A DNA stretch of 64,000 nt. Origin: Sulfuriflexus mobilis. GTDB lineage: Bacteria > Pseudomonadota > Gammaproteobacteria > AKS1. This document shows positions 1 through 9,123 of the stretch, one piece after another; position 1 is the stretch's first letter; each line of letters opens with the position of its first letter. Location: NCBI RefSeq assembly GCF_003967195.1, contig NZ_AP018725.1, positions 2,600,001 to 2,664,000 of the forward strand, read 5' to 3'. A program made the position numbers and the translations under genes. The notes beneath the pieces were generated by a model, which worked only from the letters and a program-made list of their open reading frames with translations, had not been told where the DNA came from and did not search any database.

Positions 1-1247
1 CAGATCAATTGCCCTTCGACATTGATCATACACATGATATTCGTCAGTGCACTGGTGACAGCGTGTTGCCGTTTAAACATATCGGCCATCCTGGCCTGTG
101 CCTGCCTTAATTCATGTTCGGTTTTCCTTAACCGGCTCACGTCCCGGATCACCTGTACCATACCGCCCGATTCATCTGCGCCAGAAATGGGCGCCAGGGT
201 ATAAATAAAACATCCCTGAGCATCTTGGTGCTCTACTTCCAGGTAATCCAGTGGGCTTTCGTTTTCTATGTGTTCACAAATCGGACATTCGGCCTTTGCT
301 GCAAAGGCCGAATGAAACAAGGTGTGACAATCCTTGCCCAGCAGGGCCTGTTCGTTTTTTCCCGTCATCTGGGCTGCGGCCTTGTTTACCTGCCGGACAA
401 GTCCTTGCCGGTCGACGACAATCGTCGCATCCGGCACGGCATCAAATGTACTCGCCCCTCGCGCCAACATGGTGAACGGTTCACTCAGGGTATAACGAAT
501 GACGGCAACAAAAATAAGCCAGTAAGAAACAAACTTCAGGATATGCCCCATCGCGTTAGACAGGTCATAGACCCCCACATAGAAGGTGAAGGCGATTTCG
601 GCCAGGATCGTCAGCAACATTGAGGCAATCATCAAATAGACGACTTTGGCCTCCAGCAAGCTACGTTTTTGCCAAACGTGCACAATCGCCAGGGCTATGA
701 TGGCAATGATCAGGTATTCACTGTATATCTTGAACGCTGTGAGACCGGTGCCCTCAATATAACCCGAAGGGAAATGACCAAACCAAACGGAAAGAAAAAT
801 GCCCAGGGCAAGCATGCCAATGCCGGAGAACACCAACTTTCTATGCAGGGGCATGGAGAGGAAAAGCGGCGCCATGAGTAATGTCCCGGCCTCAAGAAAT
901 CTTGCACCGAGCCAGAATTGAACGGACAAGTTTGCCCCGGCGTTGTCGAAGGTTGACATACCCTTGTATGCCAGTGCGTGGGCCAGGTCGATCACCCCAA
1001 CCCAAAAATAACCACAACCCAGAAACATTAAATAACTATTCCTGGTAAATGGGTACGTATGCCACGCCACCAAGCCAACCAGCATCGCAATGATTATGGC
1101 AAAGAATTCTGCCAGGGTGTGAAAAAGAAGAAAATTCTGAAGTAGCGATAGCAGTAACACAATCGCTATGACGAACGGCGCGGCGATAAAAAACAGCCTG
1201 TCACCGCGAAAATTTTTATTTCTCTGCTTGGCAATATCGGTATCCAT
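1..1247 (-). CDS. MASE3-PAS membrane sensor protein, C-terminal part beyond the window
   Basis: Open from an ATG at 1247 (preceded by AAGGGT) to the left edge, about 415 residues, with no stop, so the gene is cut by the window. The first ~240 residues hold about seven hydrophobic segments, and the motif FHTLAEFFAIIIAMLVG is characteristic of MASE3 membrane sensor domains. A PAS domain follows (about 262-375) with several cysteines (CHTLF, CPICEH), and then a short coiled coil. MASE3 proteins end in histidine kinase, GGDEF or HD-GYP modules; the output domain is not visible. It lies 25 bp downstream of a single-domain response regulator on the same strand, which favours a two-component pair (inference). 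Confidence 0.85.
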   Translation of the reverse strand, partial: MDTDIAKQRNKNFRGDRLFFIAAPFVIAIVLLLSLLQNFLLFHTLAEFFAIIIAMLVGLVAWHTYPFTRNSYLMFLGCGYFWVGVIDLAHALAYKGMSTFDNAGANLSVQFWLGARFLEAGTLLMAPLFLSMPLHRKLVFSGIGMLALGIFLSVWFGHFPSGYIEGTGLTAFKIYSEYLIIAIIALAIVHVWQKRSLLEAKVVYLMIASMLLTILAEIAFTFYVGVYDLSNAMGHILKFVSYWLIFVAVIRYTLSEPFTMLARGASTFDAVPDATIVVDRQGLVRQVNKAAAQMTGKNEQALLGKDCHTLFHSAFAAKAECPICEHIENESPLDYLEVEHQDAQGCFIYTLAPISGADESGGMVQVIRDVSRLRKTEHELRQAQARMADMFKRQHAVTSALTNIMCMINVEGQLI

Positions 1248-1272
1248 ACCCTTAAGCTGTGCTGTGCTTAGC

Positions 1273-1641
1273 TTACTCCCGGCGTTCAGAGAGATATCTT
1301 TCTACCACCGCGACAAAAACTTCGACCTCAAAGGGCTTGGATATATAACCGTCACAGCCTGCCGCCAGGATAGCCTCCTTGTCGCCACTCATCGCCTTGG
1401 CAGTTAAGGCTACAATCGGCGCACTGACGCCGGCAGCCTTGATGCGTCTTGTTGCCTCGATGCCGTCCATACCAGGCATTTGTATATCCATCAGGATGAG
1501 ATCAAAATTATCCGCAGAGGCGGTATTAACCGCCTCTTCACCACTTGTTACCTGAACAGTTTCATGGCCGGCATCTTCCAGGAGAAACCTGGCGATATAA
1601 AGGTTGTGCTCGTTGTCGTCAGCGATCAATATCTTGCTCAA
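1273..1641 (-). CDS. Single-domain response regulator (CheY-like receiver)
   Basis: 122 residues, a lone receiver domain. The acidic pair is D8/D9, the phospho-acceptor is D52 in LILMDIQMPG, the switch threonine is in VALTAKAM, and the conserved lysine is in SKPFE. There is no output domain, so it acts by protein contact, as in phosphorelays. The sequence type (MPGMDGIEATRRI, followed by AILAAGCDGYISKP) resembles receivers that partner hybrid kinases. It is first in an apparent two-gene unit with the MASE3 sensor 25 bp downstream. Confidence 0.92.
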   Translation of the reverse strand: MSKILIADDNEHNLYIARFLLEDAGHETVQVTSGEEAVNTASADNFDLILMDIQMPGMDGIEATRRIKAAGVSAPIVALTAKAMSGDKEAILAAGCDGYISKPFEVEVFVAVVERYLSERRE

Positions 1642-2030
1642 AACACTACTCCCCTCAGTAATGAAGCATTAGCAAATAACCAGGCGCATCAACAAGGAGA
1701 CTCTCCCCATTGATACTAGACGCACACGTAGCAAAATAATTTCATCTATAAAGCCTTGCCGTTCACAAGGCCCCTGAACCATTACACGACCCTTGGATAA
1801 AACCCTGTATTTTTTGCGAGTTATTATTAAATTTGTGTCAACGTCTCCACAGTACCCTTCATAGTCGCTAAGAGTATTGTAATCATAGGATATTTATTGA
1901 CATGTAACAGGGGCTCACTGTGTTTTCTGCGCACACAAACTAAAATAATCTTATTTAATAATAAGATAGATGTGGATAAAGACCGCTGCTTTTGTCCCCA
2001 GCCCGGTATGTGTAACCGGACAATCAACCC
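1642..2030. other. Intergenic region, about 390 bp, no gene recognised
   Basis: AT-rich spacer between the response regulator start and the tyrS stop, both on the minus strand. It must hold the response-regulator promoter. An 8-bp perfect hairpin with a TAAT loop lies at 1948-1967 and could be a weak AT-rich tyrS terminator. The short open frames here have no protein-like composition and no ribosome binding site. Confidence 0.5.
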
Positions 2031-3221
2031 TCAGGAAAGCATAATGCGTGCAAAACGGCGTTTCCCCACCTGGAAAACGTGACTAGTACCCGCCACCAGT
2101 ACCCGCTTCGGATCTGCCACACGCTCGCCGTCCATTTTCACCGCACCCTGTTTGAGCATGCGCATGGCCTCCGAGGTGCTCTTGACCAGTTCGGCCTCCT
2201 TGAGCAGGTTGGCAACGGGCGTATCCGCTGGCAGATTGAACTCGGGCATTTCATCCGGCATCGCGCCCTTTTGAAAACGGGCAATGAACGTCTCACGTGC
2301 CTGTTCGGCGGCATGGTGGTCATGAAAACGCGCAATGATCTCCTCGGCGAGCAGGAACTTGATATCACGCGGATTGGTGCCCGCCTCAATATCTTTTTTG
2401 AATTGTCCGATCTCATCCAGTGGACGGAAGCTGAGTAATTCAAAATAACGCCACATGAGGTCATCCGAGATTGACATGATCTTACCGAACATCTCATCCG
2501 GCGCATCACTGATACCGATGTAGTTGTTCAGTGACTTCGACATCTTCTGCACGCCATCCAGACCTTCCAGGATTGGCATGGTCAACACCACCTGCGGCTT
2601 CTGGCCGTAGGCCTCCTGTAGCTGGCGACCGACGAGCAGGTTGAACTTCTGATCCGTACCACCGAGTTCGACATCGGCCTTCATCGCCACCGAGTCATAG
2701 CCCTGGATCAGCGGGTAGAGGAATTCATGGATCGCAATCGGCTGGCCGCCACTGTAACGTTTGTTAAAGTCATCACGCTCGAGCATGCGCGCGACAGTGT
2801 GCTTGGCGGCCAGCTGGATCAACTCACTGACATCCATGCCGTTCATCCAGCTCGAGTTGAACATGACCAGGGTCTTTTCCGGGTCCAGTATTTTGAAAAT
2901 CTGTTGCTCGTAGGTCCGGGCATTTTCGATCACGTCATCACGGGTCAGTGGCGGACGTGTCGCGCTCTTGCCCGTCGGATCACCAATCATGCCGGTAAAG
3001 TCACCAATCAGGAACATGACCTCGTGACCCAGGTCCTGGAACTGCCGTAGCTTGTTGATCAACACCGTGTGGCCCAGATGCAGGTCCGGGGCGGTCGGGT
3101 CAAAACCTGCCTTAATGCGTAGGGGCTTACCGGAGGCCAGGCGCTCCTCAAGCTCTTTTTCTACCAGTATTTCTTCCGCGCCGCGCTTAATCAGCGCCAG
3201 GGATTCCGCCAGCGAAGCCAT
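2031..3221 (-). CDS. tyrS: Tyrosyl-tRNA synthetase
   Basis: Charges tRNA-Tyr with tyrosine in the cytoplasm. Class I synthetase signatures are present: HLGH (the HIGH motif) in [11 protein letters not shown] and the KMSKS loop in [11 protein letters not shown]. An S4-type RNA-binding segment forms the C-terminus ([20 protein letters not shown]). The start at 3221 ([14 protein letters not shown]) has an AGGTAGGC ribosome binding site; the frame is open 20 codons further to 3281, but that stretch does not look like the family N-terminus. The 396-residue length fits the TyrZ-like bacterial form. It is divergent from the M23 peptidase gene, an arrangement common in gammaproteobacteria. Confidence 0.95.
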   Translation of the reverse strand: MASLAESLALIKRGAEEILVEKELEERLASGKPLRIKAGFDPTAPDLHLGHTVLINKLRQFQDLGHEVMFLIGDFTGMIGDPTGKSATRPPLTRDDVIENARTYEQQIFKILDPEKTLVMFNSSWMNGMDVSELIQLAAKHTVARMLERDDFNKRYSGGQPIAIHEFLYPLIQGYDSVAMKADVELGGTDQKFNLLVGRQLQEAYGQKPQVVLTMPILEGLDGVQKMSKSLNNYIGISDAPDEMFGKIMSISDDLMWRYFELLSFRPLDEIGQFKKDIEAGTNPRDIKFLLAEEIIARFHDHHAAEQARETFIARFQKGAMPDEMPEFNLPADTPVANLLKEAELVKSTSEAMRMLKQGAVKMDGERVADPKRVLVAGTSHVFQVGKRRFARIMLS

Positions 3222-3376
3222 GCCTACCTCTCTATATAGGTCACTACCACAAAATTTCAGGCGCAAGGGTACCACAGGCAATACCCTGCACGCAGGCTGG
3301 TAAAATAATGCCCCTATTGACCGATACTTATATAACCGCTATGGTTAGCAGGATATTAAAAAGTGACTAAATTTCC

Positions 3377-4768
3377 GTGGATTACCGTTCATTCATAAAG
3401 CGTGACTATAAGTCACATGAGCCAGACCAGCGCCGATTGCCTAAATACCTGTCATGGCGCCGGCGGCATATCGTCGCTTTTGCTGTCTCGGTCAGCCTCG
3501 GCGCCCTGTTGATCACCGCCGCACCCTTCGAGGCCGAGGCCACCCGCCACGAGGGGCTCGGCGCTGACGATATGCCGATTACCCAGTCACTGGCGCTGCC
3601 ACAGGCCCAGAAAGACAGTAAACCGTCGATTGTTCGTGCCCCCGCCATCACACCTGCCGAGCAGGAAACCACGGCACAGACCAAGGTCAAACGTGGTGAC
3701 ACCCTGGCCGCGATCTTTGCCCGTTACAAGCTCTCGGCCACCGAGCTACACAACATCATGGCCCTGGGCAAACCCACCCGTGACCTGCGCTATATAAAAC
3801 CCGGTGATAAAATCCACCTGCGCCGTGATGCTGATGGCAAACTGCTGGAACTGACCCACGAGAAGAACCGCCTCGAATCGTTGCGCGTCACCCGCGCTGA
3901 AAACGGCTTCCAGGCCAAGCAAATCCGACGTCAGCCGGAAACCCGTATTACCTATGCCACCAGCAAGATTGATAACTCGCTGTTCGAGGCCGGGCAAAAG
4001 AACGGTCTGCCACAGGCCATTATTATGGAACTGGCCGGGATCTTCGGCTGGGATATCGACTTTGCCCTCGATATTCGCCAGGGTGATGAGTTCCGCCTCG
4101 TCTACGAAGAGCAATTCCTCGATGGTGAGAAGATCCGCAACGGCAATATCCTTGCCGCCGAATTCGTCAATCAGGGCCGTAGTTATCGGGCTGTGCGTTA
4201 CCAGGCCAAAAACGGTCGTGCCGATTACTACACCCCGAGCGGCCAGAATATGCGCAAGACTTTCCTGCGCAGCCCGGTCGATTTTCGTCGTATCAGTTCG
4301 CGCTTCGGTAAACGCCACCATCCGGTGCTCAACCGTATGCGTCTGCACAAGGGTGTCGACTATGCCGCCGCGCGCGGCACGCCGATTCGTGCCACCGGGG
4401 ATGGCAAGATCATCTTCCGCGGTCGTAAGGGTGGCTACGGCAAGACCGTGATCATCCAACACGGCAGCCAATACAGTACCCTGTATGCCCACATGTCCTC
4501 GTATAACCGCAAGGCCGGCAATGGCAGCAAGGTCAAACAGGGACAAATTATCGGTTATGTCGGGGCCACCGGCCGTGCCACCGGGCCACACCTGCACTAC
4601 GAGTTTCGTGTTCATGGTGCGCACCGCAATCCGCTCACGGTCAAACTGCCCAATGCAGCGTCGATCAACAAAACCCTCAAGGCTGATTTTCTTGAACAGA
4701 CCCGTGGCTTGATCGCACAACTTGATGGCTTGCAGCGTATTAACGTTGCCCTTGCCGAAACCCGCTAA
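3377..4768 (+). CDS. mepM: Murein DD-endopeptidase, M23 family, membrane anchored
   Basis: 463 residues from a GTG start with a poor ribosome binding site; no nearby in-frame ATG would keep the N-terminus. One membrane segment lies at about 31-49. A LysM/OapA-like peptidoglycan-binding segment follows (about 103-150, VKRGDTLAAIF), then a Csd3-type middle domain, then the M23 catalytic domain (about 310-415) with zinc ligands in RLHKGVDYA and HLHYEF. Family members cut peptide cross-links in the periplasm during wall growth. It is followed 27 bp later by anmK, which recycles anhydro-MurNAc, so the pair links wall hydrolysis with recycling. The symbol is by similarity of architecture. Confidence 0.9.
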   Translation: MDYRSFIKRDYKSHEPDQRRLPKYLSWRRRHIVAFAVSVSLGALLITAAPFEAEATRHEGLGADDMPITQSLALPQAQKDSKPSIVRAPAITPAEQETTAQTKVKRGDTLAAIFARYKLSATELHNIMALGKPTRDLRYIKPGDKIHLRRDADGKLLELTHEKNRLESLRVTRAENGFQAKQIRRQPETRITYATSKIDNSLFEAGQKNGLPQAIIMELAGIFGWDIDFALDIRQGDEFRLVYEEQFLDGEKIRNGNILAAEFVNQGRSYRAVRYQAKNGRADYYTPSGQNMRKTFLRSPVDFRRISSRFGKRHHPVLNRMRLHKGVDYAAARGTPIRATGDGKIIFRGRKGGYGKTVIIQHGSQYSTLYAHMSSYNRKAGNGSKVKQGQIIGYVGATGRATGPHLHYEFRVHGAHRNPLTVKLPNAASINKTLKADFLEQTRGLIAQLDGLQRINVALAETR

Positions 4769-4795
4769 GTCCCAGCACATCAAGGAGGACACAGG

Positions 4796-5908
4796 ATGGC
4801 TGAGCTTTATATCGGTCTCATGTCCGGCACCAGCCTTGATGGCATTGATGCGGTCCTCGTCGATTTTTCAGCCGACAAACCACAACTGCTCGTCGCGCAT
4901 AACACCCCCCTGCCGGCAGACTTGCGTAAGAACTTATTGGCACTGAATCGCCCGGCTGCCGGGGAGATTGCACGCATGGCACAGGCCGATGTCGAACTCG
5001 GCAGGCTGTTGGCACAGACCGTCAAGCAATTGCTGGCCCTGCACAATATTGATAACACCCAGGTCCGGGCCATTGGTAGCCATGGCCAGACCATCCGCCA
5101 TAATCCGGATGCCGATGTCCCCTATACAGTGCAAATCGGCGACCCCAACACGGTTGCCGAACTCACCGGCATCACTACTGTCGCGGATTTTCGCCGCCGT
5201 GACCTGGTCGCGGCGGGTCAGGGCGCACCGCTCATGCCTGCCTTCCACGCTGCCTACTTGCGCGTCAATGATGCCAGTCGTGTGATCGTCAACATTGGCG
5301 GCATGGCCAATATCACCCTGTTGCCGTCCCATCCGAATAAGGCCGTAACCGGCTTTGATACCGGCCCGGGTAACGTGCTCATGGATGGCTGGTATCAACG
5401 GCATCAAAAGGGCCGCTATGACAAGGGCGGCAAATGGGCCGCCAGCGGCAAAACCGACCCCGCCTTCCTGCAGCGCATGCAAGGCGACAAGTTCTTCAAG
5501 CTCGCCCCACCCAAGTCCACCGGCCGTGATCACTTCGATATGCGCTGGCTGGACAGACTCATCAAACGTCACGGCAAACGCCTGCAACGCAAACATGTGC
5601 AGGCGAGCCTCTGTGAGCTCAGCGCCTGGAGCATTGCCACTGCGATCAACGAATACGCGGCCGATGCCCACGACGTCATTGTCTGTGGTGGTGGCGTGCA
5701 CAACACCGCGCTCATGTTCCGCCTGCAGGCCCTGCTAAACGGCAGACAGGTGTTATCCAGTGAAGATTTCGCTATCGACCCAGATTATATGGAGGCGATT
5801 GGTTTTGCCTGGCTGGCAAAACAAACCATGGATGGCAAGCCGGGCAACCTGCCTTCGGTAACGGGGGCGCGGCATCCTGTGGTGTTGGGTGGGATTTATT
5901 CTGCTTAA
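4796..5908 (+). CDS. anmK: Anhydro-N-acetylmuramic acid kinase
   Basis: 370 residues, the usual family length. Phosphorylates and opens 1,6-anhydro-MurNAc from turned-over peptidoglycan to give MurNAc-6-phosphate. It starts with the family nucleotide-binding motif MSGTSLDGID. Further signatures are GSHGQTIRH, the DFRRRDLVAAGQGAPLMPAFH segment, FDTGPGN and the C-terminal CGGGVHN. The start ATG has AAGGAGG-like sequence upstream. It is co-directional with the M23 peptidase. Confidence 0.96.
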   Translation: MAELYIGLMSGTSLDGIDAVLVDFSADKPQLLVAHNTPLPADLRKNLLALNRPAAGEIARMAQADVELGRLLAQTVKQLLALHNIDNTQVRAIGSHGQTIRHNPDADVPYTVQIGDPNTVAELTGITTVADFRRRDLVAAGQGAPLMPAFHAAYLRVNDASRVIVNIGGMANITLLPSHPNKAVTGFDTGPGNVLMDGWYQRHQKGRYDKGGKWAASGKTDPAFLQRMQGDKFFKLAPPKSTGRDHFDMRWLDRLIKRHGKRLQRKHVQASLCELSAWSIATAINEYAADAHDVIVCGGGVHNTALMFRLQALLNGRQVLSSEDFAIDPDYMEAIGFAWLAKQTMDGKPGNLPSVTGARHPVVLGGIYSA

Positions 5909-5918
5909 TTTTGGTGTT

Positions 5919-6710
5919 TCTTTAAAGAACTTTTAAGTTTTTTAAGAACGGCTGTTCTTTCCGCGCCGGCGCGGTGCGTGTGTCTTTTCTTTGCTTGCCA
6001 AAAGAAAAGGCACCAAAAGAAAGGGCACCCGGATCTCACGCCCTTCGGGTTCCCTGCGTTTCTCGACAAAGCAGGCGCTGCGCGCTCACAGAACCCTAAC
6101 GGGTTCATTATGAGTACCCTAACCTTTGTGCCAAAGGTTCAGGGCAACTCGCGCTGTGCTCCGCACTCTTTAGCGCTCAAACAGTGCTCGCTATGATCCT
6201 GCTTTGTCTGCGATGCTCGGCGAGAGATAACGGGACTTTAAGGGCGCTTTATAAAAAACCAATTCATAGCAATGAACTTGCTCTTTACCTTAAAACCCCT
6301 TCGGGTTTCTCCCTAGAATCTCTTCGAGCTTCATCAGGGATTCCCTGCTCTTGCTCCGCAAGTTCTGGTTATTAGGTATTTCCTACGCTTCGCTACGGTC
6401 ATCCCCTTCGATGCAGCCGAGCCGCGCAGGACATTTCCGGATAGTCACGTGCAGTCGACCCCGTTTGTAGGCGCGACCGTAGCAACGCGAAGGTTACATT
6501 AAGCCGTTAAACAAACGGGCGGAGTTCTGCGTGTGCCGGAAATTTCTAAGCAGTGAGGGGACTTGTTTATTCAGTGATAACTGAATAAACAAGCAAATCG
6601 TGGGGCGTGCTTTCTTTGGTTACTTTCTTTGCACGAGCAAAGAAAGTGACACGCGCCCAGTGGGCGTGTAAGAAACAACTGTTCTTAAAAACTCAAAAAG
6701 CCTTTAATAA
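5919..6710. repeat. Composite inverted-repeat element with homologous, oppositely oriented ends
   Basis: The gap between anmK and gltA holds two related arms. The left arm (5919-6103) begins with TCTTTAAAGAAC, then TAAGAACGGCTGTTCTTT, then a hairpin of TTTCTTTG and CAAAGAAA-like repeats. The right arm (about 6597-6710) carries the same series on the opposite strand. A third copy lies at 58401-58581 in left-arm orientation. The left arm and the 58.5 kb copy share a further long block containing CCCTTCGGGTTCCCTG and CTCACAGAACCCTAACGGGT. Between the arms are GC-rich palindromic patches and a 14-bp perfect hairpin at 6562-6593. No transposase is present. I infer a non-autonomous mobile or dispersed repeat. 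Confidence 0.7.
6562..6593. repeat. Perfect 14-bp inverted repeat with 4-nt loop
   Basis: Arms CTTGTTTATTCAGT and ACTGAATAAACAAG flank the loop GATA. It sits at the inner edge of the right arm of the composite repeat. There is no T-tract, so it is not an obvious intrinsic terminator. Confidence 0.7.
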
Positions 6711-6716
6711 AAAACA

Positions 6717-6740
6717 AATAAAAAACCCGGCAATGCCGGG
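6717..6740 (-). terminator. Intrinsic terminator of gltA
   Basis: Stem CCCGGC-ATT-GCCGGG read on the minus strand, followed by a run of T, 8 bp past the gltA stop codon. Confidence 0.85.
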
Positions 6741-6748
6741 CTTTTCAC

Positions 6749-7906
6749 TTATCTCTTATCCAGCGAGACATACTCACGTGATGGTTCACCGGTATAAACC
6801 TGTGTCGGTCGGAAAATCCGGTTACTGCCTAACTGTTCACGCCAATGCGCCAGCCAGCCGGCTGAACGGGAGATCGCAAAAATAGCCGTAAACTGGTCGG
6901 TCGGTATACCCATTGCCTTATAGAGGATCCCGGAATAGAAATCGACATTGGCATAAACACCCTTGCTCGCCAGTCGTTGCTCTGCCGCCTTTTCAACCGC
7001 CATGGCGATTTCAAAGCTTTTATTGGCCTCATCATCGCGTGACTCAAGCAGGTCTTTAACCAGCTTCTGCAAAATAGTAGCGCGCGGGTCCTTGGTCTTG
7101 TATTCGCGGTGCCCCATGCCCCAGATCACTTCTTTATTATCCAGCTTACGTTCAACGTACTCTTCGGCCTTATCCGGCGAGCCAATCTCATCGAGCATTT
7201 CCAGCACACGCTCATTCGCTCCGCCATGCAGAGGCCCGGATAATGTCGCAATCGCCGAGGCCATCACGCTATTAGGGGTTGCCAGCGTCGAACCACTCAC
7301 CAGCATGGAGAAGGTTGAGGCATTGATCGTATGCTCGGCATGCAGGATCAAACAGACATCAAGAATGCGTGCCATCTCAGGCTCAGGTACCTTGCCAGTC
7401 AGCATGTACAGGAAATTCTCGGCATAGGTTAAATCTTCACGCGGTGGAATCGGGTCATAGCCATTACGGATGTGTTCCCACATCGCCACAATGGTCCCCA
7501 TGCGGGCAATGATCTTGACCGTCATACTGTGCACGTAACCAAGGTCATTACAGACATCACTACCCGTCAGACACTCATTCCCCGGATAGAACATACCCAG
7601 GCTAGCGACGGCCGTTTGCAGCATCTCCATCGGGTGGCCGGTGGAAGGCAAGGTCTTCATCAGTTCACGAATATGGTACTGGACAACACGGTTACGACGT
7701 AACTGGTGATCAAAGTTTGCCAGTTGGCTGCTGGTCGGCAGCACCCCGTCAAGGAGTAACAGGGTGGTCTCTTCAAAGGTACTGTGTTCGGCCAGTTGTT
7801 CAATGGAATACCCGCGGTACGAGAGTATCCCCCGCTCACCATTGATATCAGAAATATTCGATTTTGTGGCAGGAACGCCTTCCAGGCCCGGCAGGTATTC
7901 GTTCAT
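6749..7906 (-). CDS. gltA: Citrate synthase
   Basis: Condenses acetyl-CoA with oxaloacetate, the entry step of the TCA cycle. The chosen start (MNEYLPGLEGVPATKSNISDI) gives 385 residues and matches the N-terminus of the compact dimeric citrate synthases. The frame is open to an ATG at 7969, but the added residues (MRQHRVFLVCLPPC) look non-coding; neither start has a strong ribosome binding site. Catalytic histidines are visible in GPLHGGANE and WGMGHREYK, with the substrate-arginine segment in KDPRA. It is transcribed towards anmK and stands between anmK and erpA, which are closer neighbours in some relatives. Confidence 0.93.
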   Translation of the reverse strand: MNEYLPGLEGVPATKSNISDINGERGILSYRGYSIEQLAEHSTFEETTLLLLDGVLPTSSQLANFDHQLRRNRVVQYHIRELMKTLPSTGHPMEMLQTAVASLGMFYPGNECLTGSDVCNDLGYVHSMTVKIIARMGTIVAMWEHIRNGYDPIPPREDLTYAENFLYMLTGKVPEPEMARILDVCLILHAEHTINASTFSMLVSGSTLATPNSVMASAIATLSGPLHGGANERVLEMLDEIGSPDKAEEYVERKLDNKEVIWGMGHREYKTKDPRATILQKLVKDLLESRDDEANKSFEIAMAVEKAAEQRLASKGVYANVDFYSGILYKAMGIPTDQFTAIFAISRSAGWLAHWREQLGSNRIFRPTQVYTGEPSREYVSLDKR

Positions 7907-7981
7907 GTATTTGGTCCAGATTTCGTCACAAGGTGGTAAGCATACCAAAAAAACCCTGTGCTGACGCATTAACCCTGTAAC

Positions 7982-8019
7982 GACAAGGCGGGAACCTGCT
8001 AGCAGGTTCCCGCCTTGTC
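7982..8019. terminator. Perfect 38-bp palindrome between erpA and gltA, probable terminator
   Basis: Nineteen-base perfect arms, beginning GACAAGGCGGGAACCTGCT, meet without a loop. It lies 27 bp past the erpA stop and upstream of gltA. There is no long T-run on the minus strand. It could stop erpA transcription, protect an RNA end, or bind a dimeric protein. Confidence 0.55.
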
Positions 8020-8045
8020 AGGGAAATTATTATTAATTCAATTCG

Positions 8046-8387
8046 TTATACTGAGAACGAGGAGCCGCAACCACAGGTCGTGGTGGCATTGGGGTTATCA
8101 ATGGTAAAACGTGCGCCTTCCAGGTTGTCGATATAATCGACCGTACCCCCCTCGAGGTACTGGATACTCATTGGGTCAACGACCAGGGAAACACCCTCGG
8201 TCTCAACAATGAGATCACCGTCATTCACGTTTTCATCGAAGGAAAAACCATACTGGAAGCCTGAGCAACCACCACCGGTGATATATACCCTCAGTTTCAG
8301 GTCGTCACGACCTTCATCTGCCATCAGCTTCTTCACCTGATTGGCCGCATTACTGGTAAAACTTAGTCCTGAACTTGCCGCAGTCAT
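8046..8387 (-). CDS. erpA: Iron-sulfur cluster insertion protein ErpA
   Basis: 113 residues, the typical A-type carrier. It accepts Fe-S clusters from the assembly scaffold and delivers them to apoproteins. The three conserved cysteines are present: one in [11 protein letters not shown] and two in the C-terminal TTCGCGSSF. The position beside bactofilin and DUF6776/argC matches the gammaproteobacterial erpA locus. A second, more divergent A-type carrier is encoded at 19.8 kb. Confidence 0.95.
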   Translation of the reverse strand: MTAASSGLSFTSNAANQVKKLMADEGRDDLKLRVYITGGGCSGFQYGFSFDENVNDGDLIVETEGVSLVVDPMSIQYLEGGTVDYIDNLEGARFTIDNPNATTTCGCGSSFSV

Positions 8388-8467
8388 GATGACACTCCGC
8401 TAAAACCAATGACGCTATATATTAGCACTTCATGAATTACGGACAATACCTATCCCGAGTGTTTTAG

Positions 8468-8905
8468 TCAAGAACTCTCGGCCAATTGCGTGGGGGCGGC
8501 CGGATTACTGCTCACCTTGACCGCGCTCACTGACTGGCGCGCATCGGATTCATGCACAAGATTACCGTTGACCTCGGCACCCATGGCCATCTCGATCAGC
8601 TTGTAATAAACATTACCATTAACGCGGGCATGGCTGGCCAGTTCCACACCCTGGCTGGCGTGTACATCACCATTCACCGTGCCATTCAAACTGATATGCG
8701 GGACACGCACTTCCCCTTCAATCCGGCCATGTTCACTCAGGCGCAGCACTGACGAACTGCCCTCTTCTGCGCTCACATTGCCGCGGATAACACCGTCTAC
8801 ATGCAAGCCGCCGCTGAAGTGGATATCGCCCTGTATCTCTGTATTACGGCCTACCAGGGTTTCAACCTTCATAGAATTGCGTTTTTTACTGCCATTTCCG
8901 AACAT
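8468..8905 (-). CDS. Bactofilin (polymer-forming cytoskeletal protein)
   Basis: 145 residues. After a short basic leader (MFGNGSKKRNSMK), the core shows repeated beta-helix rungs (GDIHFSGGLHVDGVIRGNV, GRIEGEVRV, GTVNGDVH, ARVNGNVYY, AEVNGNLV), typical of bactofilins. These form non-polar filaments at the inner membrane and recruit cell-wall enzymes; in several bacteria a partner is an M23 peptidase, and one is encoded 4 kb away here. The C-terminal ~25 residues are low-complexity. It lies 80 bp upstream of erpA on the same strand. Confidence 0.93.
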   Translation of the reverse strand: MFGNGSKKRNSMKVETLVGRNTEIQGDIHFSGGLHVDGVIRGNVSAEEGSSSVLRLSEHGRIEGEVRVPHISLNGTVNGDVHASQGVELASHARVNGNVYYKLIEMAMGAEVNGNLVHESDARQSVSAVKVSSNPAAPTQLAESS

Positions 8906-9123
8906 GAGAATCTCTACTCCCGAATCACGAGGGCACCCCCGCCATATTATCTAACCATAATCACATTATGCGCCTTTCGGTCACTGTCGCAAGTACTCTC
9001 TGCGAGGGCTGTTAAATACTTCACATTAAAGAATATTTACTCGTCTACTGGCCAGTAGGGCTTGTCTTGTGTCACAATTTATCATTAACTTAGTCAAGTA
9101 TATGGTTAACAAGTGTTCAAAGA

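Noticed and set aside
1827-2027. 66-codon minus-strand frame upstream of the response regulator's neighbour
   Set aside because: No ribosome binding site and no protein-like pattern; AT-rich spacer.
3746-4792. 348-codon minus-strand frame opposite the M23 peptidase
   Set aside because: Antisense to clear M23 catalytic motifs; arises from high GC at third positions.
5978-6196. 72-codon frame in the dispersed repeat, of a kind often annotated as a hypothetical protein
   Set aside because: It follows repeat sequence (the CAAAGAAA hairpin and CTTCGGG block) and the sister copy at 58.5 kb does not maintain the frame.
6607-6885. 92-codon frame running from the repeat into the gltA 3' end
   Set aside because: Crosses the gltA terminator and coding end on the opposite strand; no ribosome binding site.
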